From a candidate division WWE3 bacterium (GTDB taxonomy: Bacteria; Patescibacteriota; WWE3; 2-01-FULL-39-13): a DNA stretch of 42,482 bases. The stretch spans positions 1 through 42,482 of the forward strand of contig JALWZX010000060.1 of assembly GCA_027002375.1 (NCBI GenBank). Reading direction: 5' to 3'. Of this stretch, positions 1 through 9,400 are shown piece after piece. The number at the start of each line of letters is the position of its first letter. Positions within the stretch are counted from its first letter, which is position 1. The translations under genes and the position numbers were made by a program. The notes beneath the pieces were generated by a model, which saw nothing but the letters and a program-made list of their open reading frames with translations, made no database searches and was not told the DNA's origin.

Positions 1-61
1 ACATCATAAAGATTAAAAGATTAAATCATTATGAAAAATTTATTTAATATTGTAATTAAAC

Positions 62-1621
62 ATGAGAAATCCATTTAAAAACCCAAGATTCACATTGCTC
101 ATTGTTAGTTTCATTACACTCGTTGGCGTTGTCATCGCATTACCTAAAGTGCCCGTAAATATACACTATAAAAATATAAATATTGACACTACGATTGGTG
201 GTTACAATATAAATTGGTTTGGTGGTCGAGTTCAACGTGATTTAGAATTGAAAAAAGGGTTAGACATTGCTGGTGGTGTTAGTGTATTGCTAAAAGCCGA
301 CATGTCCAAAATTCCAGAAGAAGATAGAACAGAAGCTCTAAAATCATTAAGAGATATAATTGAAAAAAGAGTTAATTTATTGGGAATTTCAGAGGCAAAT
401 GTTCAAACATCAAAAGTTGGTGATGAATATAGAATCATTGTAGAGCTTGCTGGTGTTTTTGATACGACCAAAGCTTTAGATGTAATTGGGCAAGTGGCGC
501 AGTTGGAATTCAAGACAGAAGCTCCAACATCTTATTATGATGCTAAGGAACAGAAAATTTTAGAAGAAAAACCAGAAGATTTTGACGCAGAAAATAAAAA
601 GGCAGAAGAAGAATATAAGAAAGCAATAGATGAAGGTAAAAGTGGTGAAGAACTGGCTGGTATTCCACAACAAAGATATATAGAAATTCCAGATTGGCAA
701 TCTTCAGATCTAACAGGTGCAGATTTAAGAAAAGCATCAGTTGCGTTGAATCAGCAAACTGGTCAACCCGAAATACAATTAGAATTTAATGCAGAAGGCG
801 CAAAAAAGTTTAAAAAACTCACAGAAGAGAACTTAAACAAACGAATTGCAATATTTTTAGACAATCAAATTTTAATGGCTCCAAAAGTAAATTCTGTAAT
901 TGCAGATGGTCATGCTGTTATAACAGGTCAATTTACAGTAGACGAAGCTAAAAACATTGCGACACAATTAAACGCAGGTGCGTTACCAGTTCCTGTTGAA
1001 GTATTAGAACAAAGAACAGTAGGTCCAACACTTGGGCAAGAATCTGTTACAAAAAGTTTAGTCGCTGGTGCAATTGGGTTAGGTCTAGTTATATTATTCA
1101 TGATAGCTTATTACGGTTGGTTAGGTGTTTTCGCAAGTGTATCCCTTATGATATATGGAATTATAACGTTGGCACTTTATAAATTTATACCTGTTGTATT
1201 AACATTGCCGGGATTAGCTGGGTTTGTGTTGTCTATTGGTATGGCTGTAGATGCAAATATTTTAATATTCGAAAGAATAAAAGAAGAATTAAGAGATGGA
1301 AAGCCAAGAGATGTTGCATTTGAAAATGGATTTGGTCGTTCATGGGATTCAATAAGAGATGCAAATGTGGCGACATTAATAACTGCATTCATATTATTTA
1401 ATCCATTCAATTGGAGCTTCTTGCCACAGTCTGGGCCTGTAAGAGGTTTTGCATTAACATTAAGTTTGGGTATATTTATTAGTTTATTTACTGGTGTAAT
1501 AATTACTAGAAACTTAGTAAGAGTTTTTTACAGAAAACCAAAACGACAACATAAGAAGTCAAAACTAGAGCGAGATGTATTAAAAGAAGGCAAAAGCGTT
1601 TCAAAGGAGGAATCAAAATGA
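62..1621 (+). CDS. secD: Protein translocase subunit SecD
   Basis: SecD is the membrane subunit that, with SecF, uses proton motive force to help SecYEG complete protein export. The 519-aa product has an N-terminal membrane segment (about residues 11-28), the family motif GLDIAGG (66-72), a large extracytoplasmic P1 region, GPTLGQE near 320, and five further hydrophobic segments including the conserved GMAVDANILIFERIKEEL stretch from about 394. The length is normal for a stand-alone SecD. It ends in TGA overlapping the ATG of secF, so the two are translationally coupled. No Shine-Dalgarno sequence precedes its ATG; the upstream DNA is A/T-rich. Confidence 0.97.
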   Translation: MRNPFKNPRFTLLIVSFITLVGVVIALPKVPVNIHYKNINIDTTIGGYNINWFGGRVQRDLELKKGLDIAGGVSVLLKADMSKIPEEDRTEALKSLRDIIEKRVNLLGISEANVQTSKVGDEYRIIVELAGVFDTTKALDVIGQVAQLEFKTEAPTSYYDAKEQKILEEKPEDFDAENKKAEEEYKKAIDEGKSGEELAGIPQQRYIEIPDWQSSDLTGADLRKASVALNQQTGQPEIQLEFNAEGAKKFKKLTEENLNKRIAIFLDNQILMAPKVNSVIADGHAVITGQFTVDEAKNIATQLNAGALPVPVEVLEQRTVGPTLGQESVTKSLVAGAIGLGLVILFMIAYYGWLGVFASVSLMIYGIITLALYKFIPVVLTLPGLAGFVLSIGMAVDANILIFERIKEELRDGKPRDVAFENGFGRSWDSIRDANVATLITAFILFNPFNWSFLPQSGPVRGFALTLSLGIFISLFTGVIITRNLVRVFYRKPKRQHKKSKLERDVLKEGKSVSKEESK

Positions 1622-2505
1622 TTAATTTTATGAGATACAAATATGTATACCTTAGTATATCTGCAATCGTTGTTACAATATCGATTATTTCACTAGCATT
1701 ATTTGGGTTAAAACCTGCAATTGATTTTACAGGTGGTGCACTTTTAGAAGTGACTATAAATACTGATAAAACTGTAGATACTGATGAATTAACAAATGAT
1801 ATAACCCAAGCCGAAGGTGTAAATGTTTATGCGATTCAAACAGTAACTGGCCAAAATAACTATATTATCAAGACGACTTATATTGATGAGCCAAAGAAAA
1901 ATGAAATTATAAATAAAATAAAAGAAAAGTATGGTGATAACGTAACAGAATTACGGTTCGAAACAGTTGGCCCAACATTGGGTAAAGAATTATTAATGAA
2001 AACTGGTGTGTCAGTTCTACTTGCATCATTAGCAATACTTTTATACGTAGCACACCAATTTAAAGACAAGTTATATGGAATCTCGGCAATACTTGCAATG
2101 TTTCATGACACTATAATTTTACTAGGCGTATTTTCTTTGCTCGGTCAATTTTACGATGTTGAAGTAGATATGCTATTTGTTACAGCACTTCTTACAACAT
2201 TAAGCTTTAGCGTTCACGATACAATTGTTGTGTTTGACAGAATACGTGAATCTCTAAGGCGTGGCATGCCATTAAGTTTTGAGCAAATAGTGGATAAAGC
2301 AGTTACAGAAACCTTACCAAGATCGTTAAATAATTCACTAACAATAATATTTGTTTTAACAACATTAGCACTTTTAGGTGGTGTTACAGTCAGATGGTTT
2401 GTTGTTGCGTTGCTTGTTGGTACTATTGCAGGTACATATTCATCAACATTCGTAGCATCCCCATTGCTTGTGATTTTTATGAAAAAATTCAGACACAAAA
2501 AATAG
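1618..2505 (+). CDS. secF: Protein translocase subunit SecF
   Basis: SecF is the partner of SecD in the proton-driven Sec accessory complex. The 295-aa product has an N-terminal membrane helix, the PAIDFTGGALLEV motif (from about residue 33), GPTLGKE near 120 and the helix with HDTIVVFDRIRESLRR near 200, followed by membrane segments to the C-terminus. The start overlaps the secD stop (ATGA). A strong AAGGAGG at 1604-1610 lies 7 nt before the ATG, which fixes the start. SecD and SecF are separate genes here, as in most bacteria. Confidence 0.97.
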   Translation: MINFMRYKYVYLSISAIVVTISIISLALFGLKPAIDFTGGALLEVTINTDKTVDTDELTNDITQAEGVNVYAIQTVTGQNNYIIKTTYIDEPKKNEIINKIKEKYGDNVTELRFETVGPTLGKELLMKTGVSVLLASLAILLYVAHQFKDKLYGISAILAMFHDTIILLGVFSLLGQFYDVEVDMLFVTALLTTLSFSVHDTIVVFDRIRESLRRGMPLSFEQIVDKAVTETLPRSLNNSLTIIFVLTTLALLGGVTVRWFVVALLVGTIAGTYSSTFVASPLLVIFMKKFRHKK

Positions 2506-2521
2506 CAATCTTAGGGTTCTT

Positions 2522-2550
2522 TTGACAAATTGTTGATTTCATACTATTAT
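2522..2550 (+). promoter_or_regulatory. Candidate sigma-70 promoter for the nucleotidyltransferase gene
   Basis: TTGACA at 2522-2527, a 17-nt spacer, then TATTAT at 2545-2550: a perfect -35 and a one-mismatch -10 at ideal spacing. It lies in the secF to nucleotidyltransferase gap and predicts a leader of about 55 nt. Seen directly; activity is inferred. Confidence 0.65.
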
Positions 2551-2612
2551 AACTTTGATTTCCACATAAAACATAAATGGTATTTTAGTGAGCAAATCAA
2601 TTAACTAAAATT

Positions 2613-3377
2613 ATGAAAGGAATAATACTAGCAGGTGGCACAGGTTCTAGACTTAGACCTGTTACGTTTGTTGTAAATAAGAACATATTGCCAGTTTACA
2701 ATCAGCCGTCGATATTTTATTCGGTCGATTTATTAAGAACAGCTGGTATAAAAGAAATCGCAATCATCGCAGAGTATCACTATCTAGAAGATTTTATAAC
2801 AATACTAGGTAACGGTACTGATTTTGGCGTGAAACTTGAATATATTAGCGATACACCTTATAAAAAAGGTCCAGCTAGTGCAATATATTATGCTAAAGAT
2901 TTTATTGACGGGGAATTCGTAGCGGTAGTTTTCGCTGATGGCATTTACGATTTAGACATAAGCGAAGATGTCAAAAACTTTTCAGGTGGCGCAGTGGTTT
3001 ATTTAAAAGAAGTTGATAATCCATCACAATTCGGAATTCATGAAATGAATAAAGACGGAAAGATAATTTCGATAGAAGAAAAACCTGAGAGGCCTAAGTC
3101 AAATTTAGCATATACTGGACTAACACTTTATGATGAAAAATTGGTTGATTACATTGAAATGATAAAACCAGGTCCAGGTGGTGAATATTACACCGTAGAT
3201 GTAAACAAAATTTATTTAGAAAGCGGTACATTAGAAGGTAAGGTGATTACTGAATTTTGGCAAGACATAGGAACATTTGATGGTTTACTTTCAGCTAGCA
3301 ACTATATGAAAGAGAGGTCAGAAAAACGGGGGCAGAAAAACATAGAACGAATCTCATTTAAGGATTTCACAATTTGA
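2613..3377 (+). CDS. Sugar-1-phosphate nucleotidyltransferase, RmlA/dTDP-glucose pyrophosphorylase type
   Basis: The 254-aa protein has the nucleotidyltransferase signature GGTGSRLRPVT near the N-terminus, followed by NKNILPVYNQP, AGI, a metal-site FADG (about residues 107-110), EEKPERPKSNLAYTGL and an IGTFDGL near the end. This order is that of glucose-1-phosphate thymidylyltransferases, which join a sugar phosphate and an NTP into an NDP-sugar for surface glycans. It is about 35 aa shorter than typical RmlA, lacking the C-terminal extension, as in the short RmlA subgroup. No other rml gene is nearby, so the substrate is unproven. It sits between export and murein genes. Confidence 0.85.
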   Translation: MKGIILAGGTGSRLRPVTFVVNKNILPVYNQPSIFYSVDLLRTAGIKEIAIIAEYHYLEDFITILGNGTDFGVKLEYISDTPYKKGPASAIYYAKDFIDGEFVAVVFADGIYDLDISEDVKNFSGGAVVYLKEVDNPSQFGIHEMNKDGKIISIEEKPERPKSNLAYTGLTLYDEKLVDYIEMIKPGPGGEYYTVDVNKIYLESGTLEGKVITEFWQDIGTFDGLLSASNYMKERSEKRGQKNIERISFKDFTI

Positions 3378-3457
3378 TATTCACTTTCCACAACTAATGC
3401 TGACTGCGTAAGCTGTCGGCGTCTCACCGTTTTGTGATAAATAAACATCAACTCCGT

Positions 3458-3463
3458 TATAAT
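3458..3463 (+). promoter_or_regulatory. -10 box for leaderless murA transcription
   Basis: A perfect TATAAT at 3458-3463 is followed by 7 nt and then the murA ATG at 3471, which would place the transcription start at or beside the A of ATG. A second TATAAT abuts the start codon at 3465-3470. No convincing -35 was found. There is no Shine-Dalgarno sequence. Confidence 0.55.
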
Positions 3464-3470
3464 TTATAAT

Positions 3471-4778
3471 ATGGACACTATAAAAATCTTCGGTGGCAAC
3501 CCATTAATTGGTGAAGTTACACCAATACCAAACAAAAATGCGATTCTTTCTGCTTTGCCTGTAGCGATTTTAACAGATAAAACGATAACCTATCATAATG
3601 TTCCAGACACAACTGATGTAAAAATTCTTCTTCAATTATTAGAAAAGCTCGGGGCAGAAATAAACCGTGAAGACTACAACAATTTGACAATTAACTGTAA
3701 AAGTATAAGTTCCACAAAGTTAGATCATGATTTAGGTATTAGAGTTAGAGCCTCCATTATGTTTGCGGGTCCATTACTAGCCAGATTTGGTAGAGCTGAA
3801 ATTCCAATGCCCGGTGGTTGTGTTTTAGGTAAAAGATCTATCTCTGCACATATTGACGTTTTTTCTAAAGTTGGAATTCAAACAGAATTTGGAGACGATT
3901 ATGTAACATTTACAGTTCCACCCAAAATTCAAAAAGAATATCAAATATGGCAATCAGAAGCTAGCGTAACTGCAACAGAAAACCTTGCGATGTACGCATC
4001 TGGTACAGATGCAAAATTTACGCTTGTTGACGCAGCCAGTGAGCCACATGTCACTCAACTCTTAGAATTACTTAACGATATGGGTGCTAATATTAGCGGA
4101 ATTGGTGCAAATCTAATAAAAATTGAAGGTTCTAAATCTTTGAAAAACGCTGAGTATACCCCACAACCAGACTTTGTAGATATAGCTGGGTTAATAGTGG
4201 CTACAGCAATTACAGATGGAAAAGTTAGAATAAAAGGGGCAAATATTTTCGAAACTGTTGGGGGTTTTGTGAATTGGTTTAGAAAATTTAACATACAAAT
4301 TCAGGAAGATGGTGATGACTTGGTTGTAAGTAGAAAGGGTAAACTAAAAATCGACTTAAAAACGTCAGGATTTCCTATGGCAACATCAACTATGCCTAAA
4401 TTCTCGCCAAGACCATGGCCAGGTTTTCCTGTAGATTGCTTGCCACCTGTAGTTACACTTGCAACAAAAACCGAAGGGCAAATTCTAATACAAAATTGGA
4501 TGTATGAGACAGGCTTAGATTTTATAAGAGAACTAAATAAAATGGGGGCAAATATTATGATGTGTGATCCTCAAAAGGTTATTGTAACAGGTCCAACTAA
4601 ATATCGAAAAAGTGAGATTGTAACACCTGCAATTATTCAAGCATGTAAGTCCATTTTTTTGGGAGCACTTTGCGATCCGGTAGAAATCGTTCTGCACGGT
4701 ACAGAAGTGTTAAAGCGTAGATACCCAAACGTTTATGAAGTTTACAGGTCATTGGGTGCAGATATAGAACTCTTATAA
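3471..4778 (+). CDS. murA: UDP-N-acetylglucosamine 1-carboxyvinyltransferase
   Basis: MurA transfers enolpyruvate from PEP to UDP-GlcNAc, the first committed step of peptidoglycan synthesis in the cytoplasm. The 435-aa length is normal. The N-terminal NKNAILSALPVAIL matches the conserved NK..LP..aA block. The active-site loop reads PMPGGCVLGKR with Cys117 at the catalytic position, the residue modified by fosfomycin; because it is Cys and not Asp, the enzyme would be expected to be fosfomycin-sensitive. The C-terminus LKRRYPNVYEVYRSLGADIELL is also family-like. It is followed after 1 nt by a MurB-like relic and then mraY, so this is a small murein island. Confidence 0.95.
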   Translation: MDTIKIFGGNPLIGEVTPIPNKNAILSALPVAILTDKTITYHNVPDTTDVKILLQLLEKLGAEINREDYNNLTINCKSISSTKLDHDLGIRVRASIMFAGPLLARFGRAEIPMPGGCVLGKRSISAHIDVFSKVGIQTEFGDDYVTFTVPPKIQKEYQIWQSEASVTATENLAMYASGTDAKFTLVDAASEPHVTQLLELLNDMGANISGIGANLIKIEGSKSLKNAEYTPQPDFVDIAGLIVATAITDGKVRIKGANIFETVGGFVNWFRKFNIQIQEDGDDLVVSRKGKLKIDLKTSGFPMATSTMPKFSPRPWPGFPVDCLPPVVTLATKTEGQILIQNWMYETGLDFIRELNKMGANIMMCDPQKVIVTGPTKYRKSEIVTPAIIQACKSIFLGALCDPVEIVLHGTEVLKRRYPNVYEVYRSLGADIELL

Positions 4779-4779
4779 T

Positions 4780-4917
4780 ATGAGAAAATATATTGAAACA
4801 GAAAAAGGTGTCACAGCTAACGATGTAAAAACTATAATCGATAAAGTAAAAAAAGAAGCCTGTGAAAAATTTGGCGTAAAATTGCGAAAAGAAATAATTC
4901 TACTTGGTGAATTCTAG
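4780..4917 (+). pseudogene. Stand-alone MurB C-terminal fragment (45 codons)
   Basis: The frame ATG 4780 to TAG 4917 encodes 45 aa. After the first residues it reads GVTANDVKTIIDKVKK and then EKFGVKLRKEIILLGEF. This matches the last ~40 residues of UDP-N-acetylenolpyruvoylglucosamine reductase (MurB), whose tail follows the pattern G-x-T/A-x-x-DV...I...V....EKFGV-x-L-x-x-E-v-x-x-xG. The FAD-binding and catalytic parts of MurB are absent: murA ends one base upstream. It is either a deletion relic of murB or a translated minigene. No clear Shine-Dalgarno sequence. The match rests on recognition of the family tail, not a search. Confidence 0.6.
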
Positions 4918-4956
4918 CTTCTAATGATATTATTCACTAATAATTTGCGATATTAA

Positions 4957-4965
4957 TGGTATAAT
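4957..4965 (+). promoter_or_regulatory. Extended -10 promoter for mraY
   Basis: TG-G-TATAAT (TG at 4957-4958, TATAAT at 4960-4965) is a perfect extended -10 with no obvious -35. It predicts a leader of about 27 nt before the mraY ATG at 4999. Confidence 0.55.
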
Positions 4966-4998
4966 ACAAATATAAATTCGTTTTATGCCCAACTTATT

Positions 4999-6096
4999 AT
5001 GCTAAATTATATACTAATAATTCTACTATCGTTTTTTTTAACCATTTTAATCAGTATCCCTTACATAAAATTACTTTACAAATTCAATATTAGAAGAATA
5101 TCAAAGACAGATTTAGATAGGGTTATGCCAGGTAAAAAAATAAAAATGGGAACTCCTATCATGGGTGGCGCGGTTATAATTTTAACGATAGCGGTGCTAA
5201 CCACTTTATTTTTACGTCATTGGGATTACTTTTATATGATATTAATAGTTTCTATCCTTGGCGCATTTTTGGGCGGTATAGACGAATACACAAATACTCT
5301 TGGTAGAACTATATTGGCCATAAGAAAGAGTAGGCCAAATCCGAAAGAGAGTTTAATAAAAGTTAGTGGTTTTTGGGCTAATATAAAGCACTTCGTTTTA
5401 ATTCCATGGCGTTGGTTTGAAGAATCTTTAAGAATTATGGGAAGTGAACAACGTGGTTTAAAAAGCCATTATAAATTCCTTTTGTACATTTTAATAACAT
5501 TTGTTGTGGTTTATTTCTTAATATCTAACAACCACTTGCCAGTATTCTATTTTCCTTATTTAGGTGCAATTGATTTTGGATGGTTTTATTATGTTATTGT
5601 TATATTTTTATTAATAGGTTTTGCAGTAGCATTTGGAATTACAGATGGATTAGATGGTTTATCAGCAGGAACTCATGCGATTTCTTTCTCAGCATTTGGT
5701 TTGCTAGCCGTATACTTGGGATATAGCGAGATGGCAATGCTCGCTTTCATAATTGTAGGAGCTGAACTAGCTTTTTTGTATTTCAATATTAAACCGGCTC
5801 GAATGGAAATGTCCGATGTGGGCACTTTACCTTTAGGTATGCTATTTGTAATAACATCTATTCTAATATATAGAGAGGTATCACTTTTGTTTATTGGTGC
5901 ACTTTTTATAATCGAAATTTTATCCAGCGTTGGTCAACAATGGTCTGTAAAGCTTAGAAAGAAAAGAATATTATTAGTTGCGCCTATACATCATCATTTT
6001 GAAAAACTAGGTTGGTCAGAAAATAAGGTTGTGGAACGTTTTTGGTTGTTTGCAGTTATTAGCGGTTTAATAGGTATTGCTATTGCATTAATCTAA
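4999..6096 (+). CDS. mraY: Phospho-N-acetylmuramoyl-pentapeptide-transferase
   Basis: MraY moves phospho-MurNAc-pentapeptide from UDP to undecaprenyl phosphate, making lipid I at the membrane. The 365-aa polytopic protein shows GTPIMGG (cytoplasmic loop 1), ITDGLDGLSAG with D216 and D219, MSDVGTLPLG, and the diagnostic HHH (331-333) followed by FEKLGWSENKVVERFW. One departure is visible: the usual Asp-Asp pair after the second membrane region is DE (D95, E96), and the Lys that normally follows in DDYxK is not evident (EYTNT). A longer loop with two Trp-rich segments follows. The intact HHH and DGLDG motifs still support MraY over WecA. Confidence 0.93.
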   Translation: MLNYILIILLSFFLTILISIPYIKLLYKFNIRRISKTDLDRVMPGKKIKMGTPIMGGAVIILTIAVLTTLFLRHWDYFYMILIVSILGAFLGGIDEYTNTLGRTILAIRKSRPNPKESLIKVSGFWANIKHFVLIPWRWFEESLRIMGSEQRGLKSHYKFLLYILITFVVVYFLISNNHLPVFYFPYLGAIDFGWFYYVIVIFLLIGFAVAFGITDGLDGLSAGTHAISFSAFGLLAVYLGYSEMAMLAFIIVGAELAFLYFNIKPARMEMSDVGTLPLGMLFVITSILIYREVSLLFIGALFIIEILSSVGQQWSVKLRKKRILLVAPIHHHFEKLGWSENKVVERFWLFAVISGLIGIAIALI

Positions 6097-6288
6097 ATAA
6101 GTTTGTATAATGTTTTCAACTTTGTTCTATTTAGAAGTATTTTAAATTTAATATAGTTTTAACTTGTTCGCCAGCATTTGCCTTGAACACAGCTAAAACT
6201 AGCGATATGTTTTCTAAAGATGTTATCATATCGCCTATAACCAAGTCCGGTAATTTCGGTAGGTTTAACAATTGCCCAATTTTATATG

Positions 6289-6318
6289 TTGACAACTAGC
6301 AGTTTTATTTGTTATATT
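6289..6318 (+). promoter_or_regulatory. Strong rpoB-rpoC promoter
   Basis: Perfect TTGACA at 6289-6294, 18-nt spacer, TATATT at 6313-6318, with TG one base before the -10 (6310-6311), so an extended -10 as well. It predicts a transcript start near 6325 and a leader of about 113 nt before rpoB. Confidence 0.7.
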
Positions 6319-6344
6319 TACATTCGCGCGCAGCGGCATTAATA

Positions 6345-6391
6345 ACATACATTATGGTGGCGGTCTTTCTAGATCGTCTTTATTTGTATGT
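6345..6391 (+). promoter_or_regulatory. Nested stem-loop in the rpoB leader
   Basis: The outer stem pairs ACATACA (6345-6351) with TGTATGT (6385-6391). An inner stem pairs CGGTCT (6361-6366) with AGATCG (6371-6376), including one G-T pair, around a TTCT loop. The 16-codon frame begins inside the structure. No T-run follows, so this is not a standard terminator. Function unknown. Confidence 0.45.
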
Positions 6392-6437
6392 AAAAGTATA
6401 CTAGTGAACTTTTATTAATGTTGGTTGTTAATATTAA

Positions 6438-9400
6438 ATGAGAATTGCATTCTCTAAACACAACGTTGATTATTTACCCGTAAATCCAATAAAAATACAA
6501 GTTGATTCATTTAATTGGTTGATAACAGAAGGTATAAATGAAACATTAAATGGTATTGGGGATATTTACGACAGTACTGGTCGTAATTGGGTATTGACGT
6601 TTTCAAACCCTAGAATAGATAAGCCAAACAGAACACCAGATGAAGCTATAAATAAGGGAGTTACTTATGATGCTCCATGGTACATTACAGCTACTATCAA
6701 AAAGAATGGTACAAAGCAAAAGAAGGAAAAAGAAATTTATATGGGTGATTTGCCATTAATGACAGAAGATGGTGTTTTTATTGTTAACGGTGTTCAAAAA
6801 GTAGTTATAAACCAACTTTCACGTGCCCAGGGTGTGTTCTTTGGTTACGACGCTGATAACACAAGTTCAAGACTTTTGCCGAATGCAAAAATATTACCTT
6901 TTACCGGAGCTTGGATAGACTTCGAGACGAATAGGTATGGGGTTTTGACTGTTAAAATTGATAGAAAAAGAAAAATTCCTGTTACTACATTGCTTAGAAT
7001 CTTTGGTTTAGATACAGATGAAAAGATATTAAGAACGTTTGAAAAAGATATAAAAGACGAAACTGACAATATCATTTTGAATACATTAGAAAGAGATGTG
7101 GCAACAAATTATAATGAGGCTGCTTTAGAAATATATAAAAAAATGAGGCCAGGTGAACCATTGGTTGTTGATGCGGCTAAAGCTTTGGTTGACAATATGT
7201 TCTTTAATGTTAAGAGATATAGTTTAGGTAGAGTTGGAAGATTCAAATTAAATAAGAAATTGGGCTCTAATTTCCCAGAAACAGAAGAGTACTTTATTTT
7301 ACAACAAAAAGATGTTGTGGAAATCGTAAGGTATATTGTACATTTGTGGCAAGGTGATGAAGGTTACACGACTGATGATATTGATAGCTTGAAAAATAGA
7401 AGAGTTAGAGCTGTTGGCGAATTGCTACAGTCAGAAATGAGATATGGATTTTACCAATTAGAAAGATTAGCTAGAGAGAAAATGGCATTACAGCCTAGAG
7501 AAGTTTTACCAGATCCGTCGGTTTTAATATCACCGAGGCCAGTATCTTCTAGGGTTATTTCGTTCTTGGCGTCTGGTCAATTATCACAATTATTAGGACA
7601 ATTTAATCCATTAGATTCATTAGATCATAAAAGAAGACTCAGTGTTTTAGGTAAGGGTGGGTTAACAAGAGAGAGAGCAAGTTACGCTGTTAGAGATGCA
7701 CACCCTACACATTATGGAAAAATAGATGCTATAAGAAGTCCAGAGGGTACAAACATAGGATTAGTAACATACCTTGCTTTATACGCAAAGTTAAATGAGT
7801 ATGGTTTCTTAGTAACACCATATGCAAAACTTGAAAAGAAAGGAAACAAAATAAAAATAACAGATGATGTAGAATATCTTGCCACGTATGACGAAGAAAA
7901 ATACAATATCATTGGTGGTGATGTAGAAATAGACGGTAATAATATAGTTTCAGAAAGAGCTCCAATGAGAAGGGGTACAGAGTTTTTCTTAGGGTTTACC
8001 AAAGACGCTGATTATATTGAAATTTCACCACAGCAGATTCTTGGTGTTTCCACAGCACTTATTCCGTTTATTGCAAATGACGATGTCGCTAGAGCATTAA
8101 TAACTGCACAACAATCATCGCAAGCGGTACCATTAATTAAACCTCAAGAACCAATTGTTGGTACTGGTATAGAAGGTTTTATTGCTGATAGCGCTGGATT
8201 AACAGTAAAAGCGCCAGAAGACGGTGTTATTGAATATGCTGATGCTAAAAAGATAATCTTAAAGGGAAAATCTAATACCCATGAACTCAAACTAACTAAT
8301 TTTGTACAGTCTAATAGTGATTCTTGTTACACACAGATACTTAAAGTTAAAAAAGGTACAAAAGTTAAAAAGGGTGACTTGTTAGCAGAAGGTCCTTCAA
8401 GTAACAATGGTGAATTGGCGTTAGGAGTAAACTTAAGAGTTGCCTTTATGAGTTATGAAGGTTTTAACTATGAAGATGCATTTATAATTTCAGATAGAAT
8501 ATTAAAAGAAGATTTGTTATCTTCTGTTAATATTTCTGATTATAGTATTAAAGTATTGGAAACAAAATTGGGGCCAGAAGAATTAACTGCAGACATACCA
8601 AATGTGTCAGAGTCAGCATTGAGAAATTTAGATGAAGATGGAATAGTAACAATAGGGTCGCATGTGAAGTCAGGTGACATTCTTGTTGGTAAAATTGCGC
8701 CTAAGGGTCAATCAGAATTATCCGCTGAAGAAAGATTGTTAAGAGCAGTATTTGGCGAAAGAGTAAAAGATGTTAAGGACAATTCGCGTAGATTGCCTCA
8801 TGGTAGATCAGGCGTTGTTATTGATGTCCAGGTTTTAACACCTAAAGACAAAGAACAAATGGCCAAAGGTGTTATAAAAGAAGTTACAATCAAAGTTGCT
8901 GAGTTCAGAAGAATATCTGTCGGTGATAAGTTGTCTGGTAGGCATGGGCAAAAAGGTGTTATTGCTAAAATTGCACCAGTTGAAGATATGCCACATATGG
9001 CAGATGGTACTCCAGTCGACGTTATAATTTCCCCATCATCAGTTTTAGGACGTATGAATATGGGAAACATACTAGAAACACATCTTGGGTGGGTCGGTGG
9101 TTTAACCGGTAAAAAATATGCAATATTACCTTTTAGAAAAGTTACTAGACGCGAAATTAAAAAAGAATTAAAGAGTGCAGGCTTGCCAGAAGACGGAAAA
9201 GTTTATTTATACGATGGTAGAACCGGTGAAAAAATGGAACAAAAGGTAACTGTAGGTAACATTTATGTATTCAAATTACATCACATGGCAGAAGAGAAAA
9301 TTCATGCTCGTTCAACAGGCCCTTACTCGTTAATAACACAACAGCCATTGGGTGGTAAGGCTCAGATGGGTGGTCAAAGGTTTGGTGAAATGGAAGTGTG

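Larger units (their letters stand above)
6097..6437 (+). other. rpoB leader region (341 nt without a gene)
   Basis: This gap holds an 8-bp inverted repeat (GCGATATG at 6202-6209 with its complement at 6227-6234), a strong promoter (6289-6318), a GC-rich patch around 6326-6340, a nested hairpin (6345-6391) and a 16-codon reading frame (6354-6404, MVAVFLDRLYLYVKVY then TAG) that starts with the same ttATG context used by real genes here. rplJ and rplL, which often precede rpoB, are absent. A regulated rpoBC leader is plausible but not proven. Confidence 0.5.

Noticed and set aside
31..78. 15-codon frame upstream of secD
   Set aside because: Out of frame and overlapping secD, with no sign of conservation or a Shine-Dalgarno sequence.
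62..2505. UGA recoded as glycine (code 25)
   Set aside because: Many genes end naturally at TGA with normal family lengths, including secD, map and infA.
3396..3440. Third copy of the 115-nt repeat before murA
   Set aside because: About 16 of 23 positions match the first hairpin, but the rest of the element, including the terminal hairpin, is missing; it may equally resemble the 21-nt hairpin core by chance.
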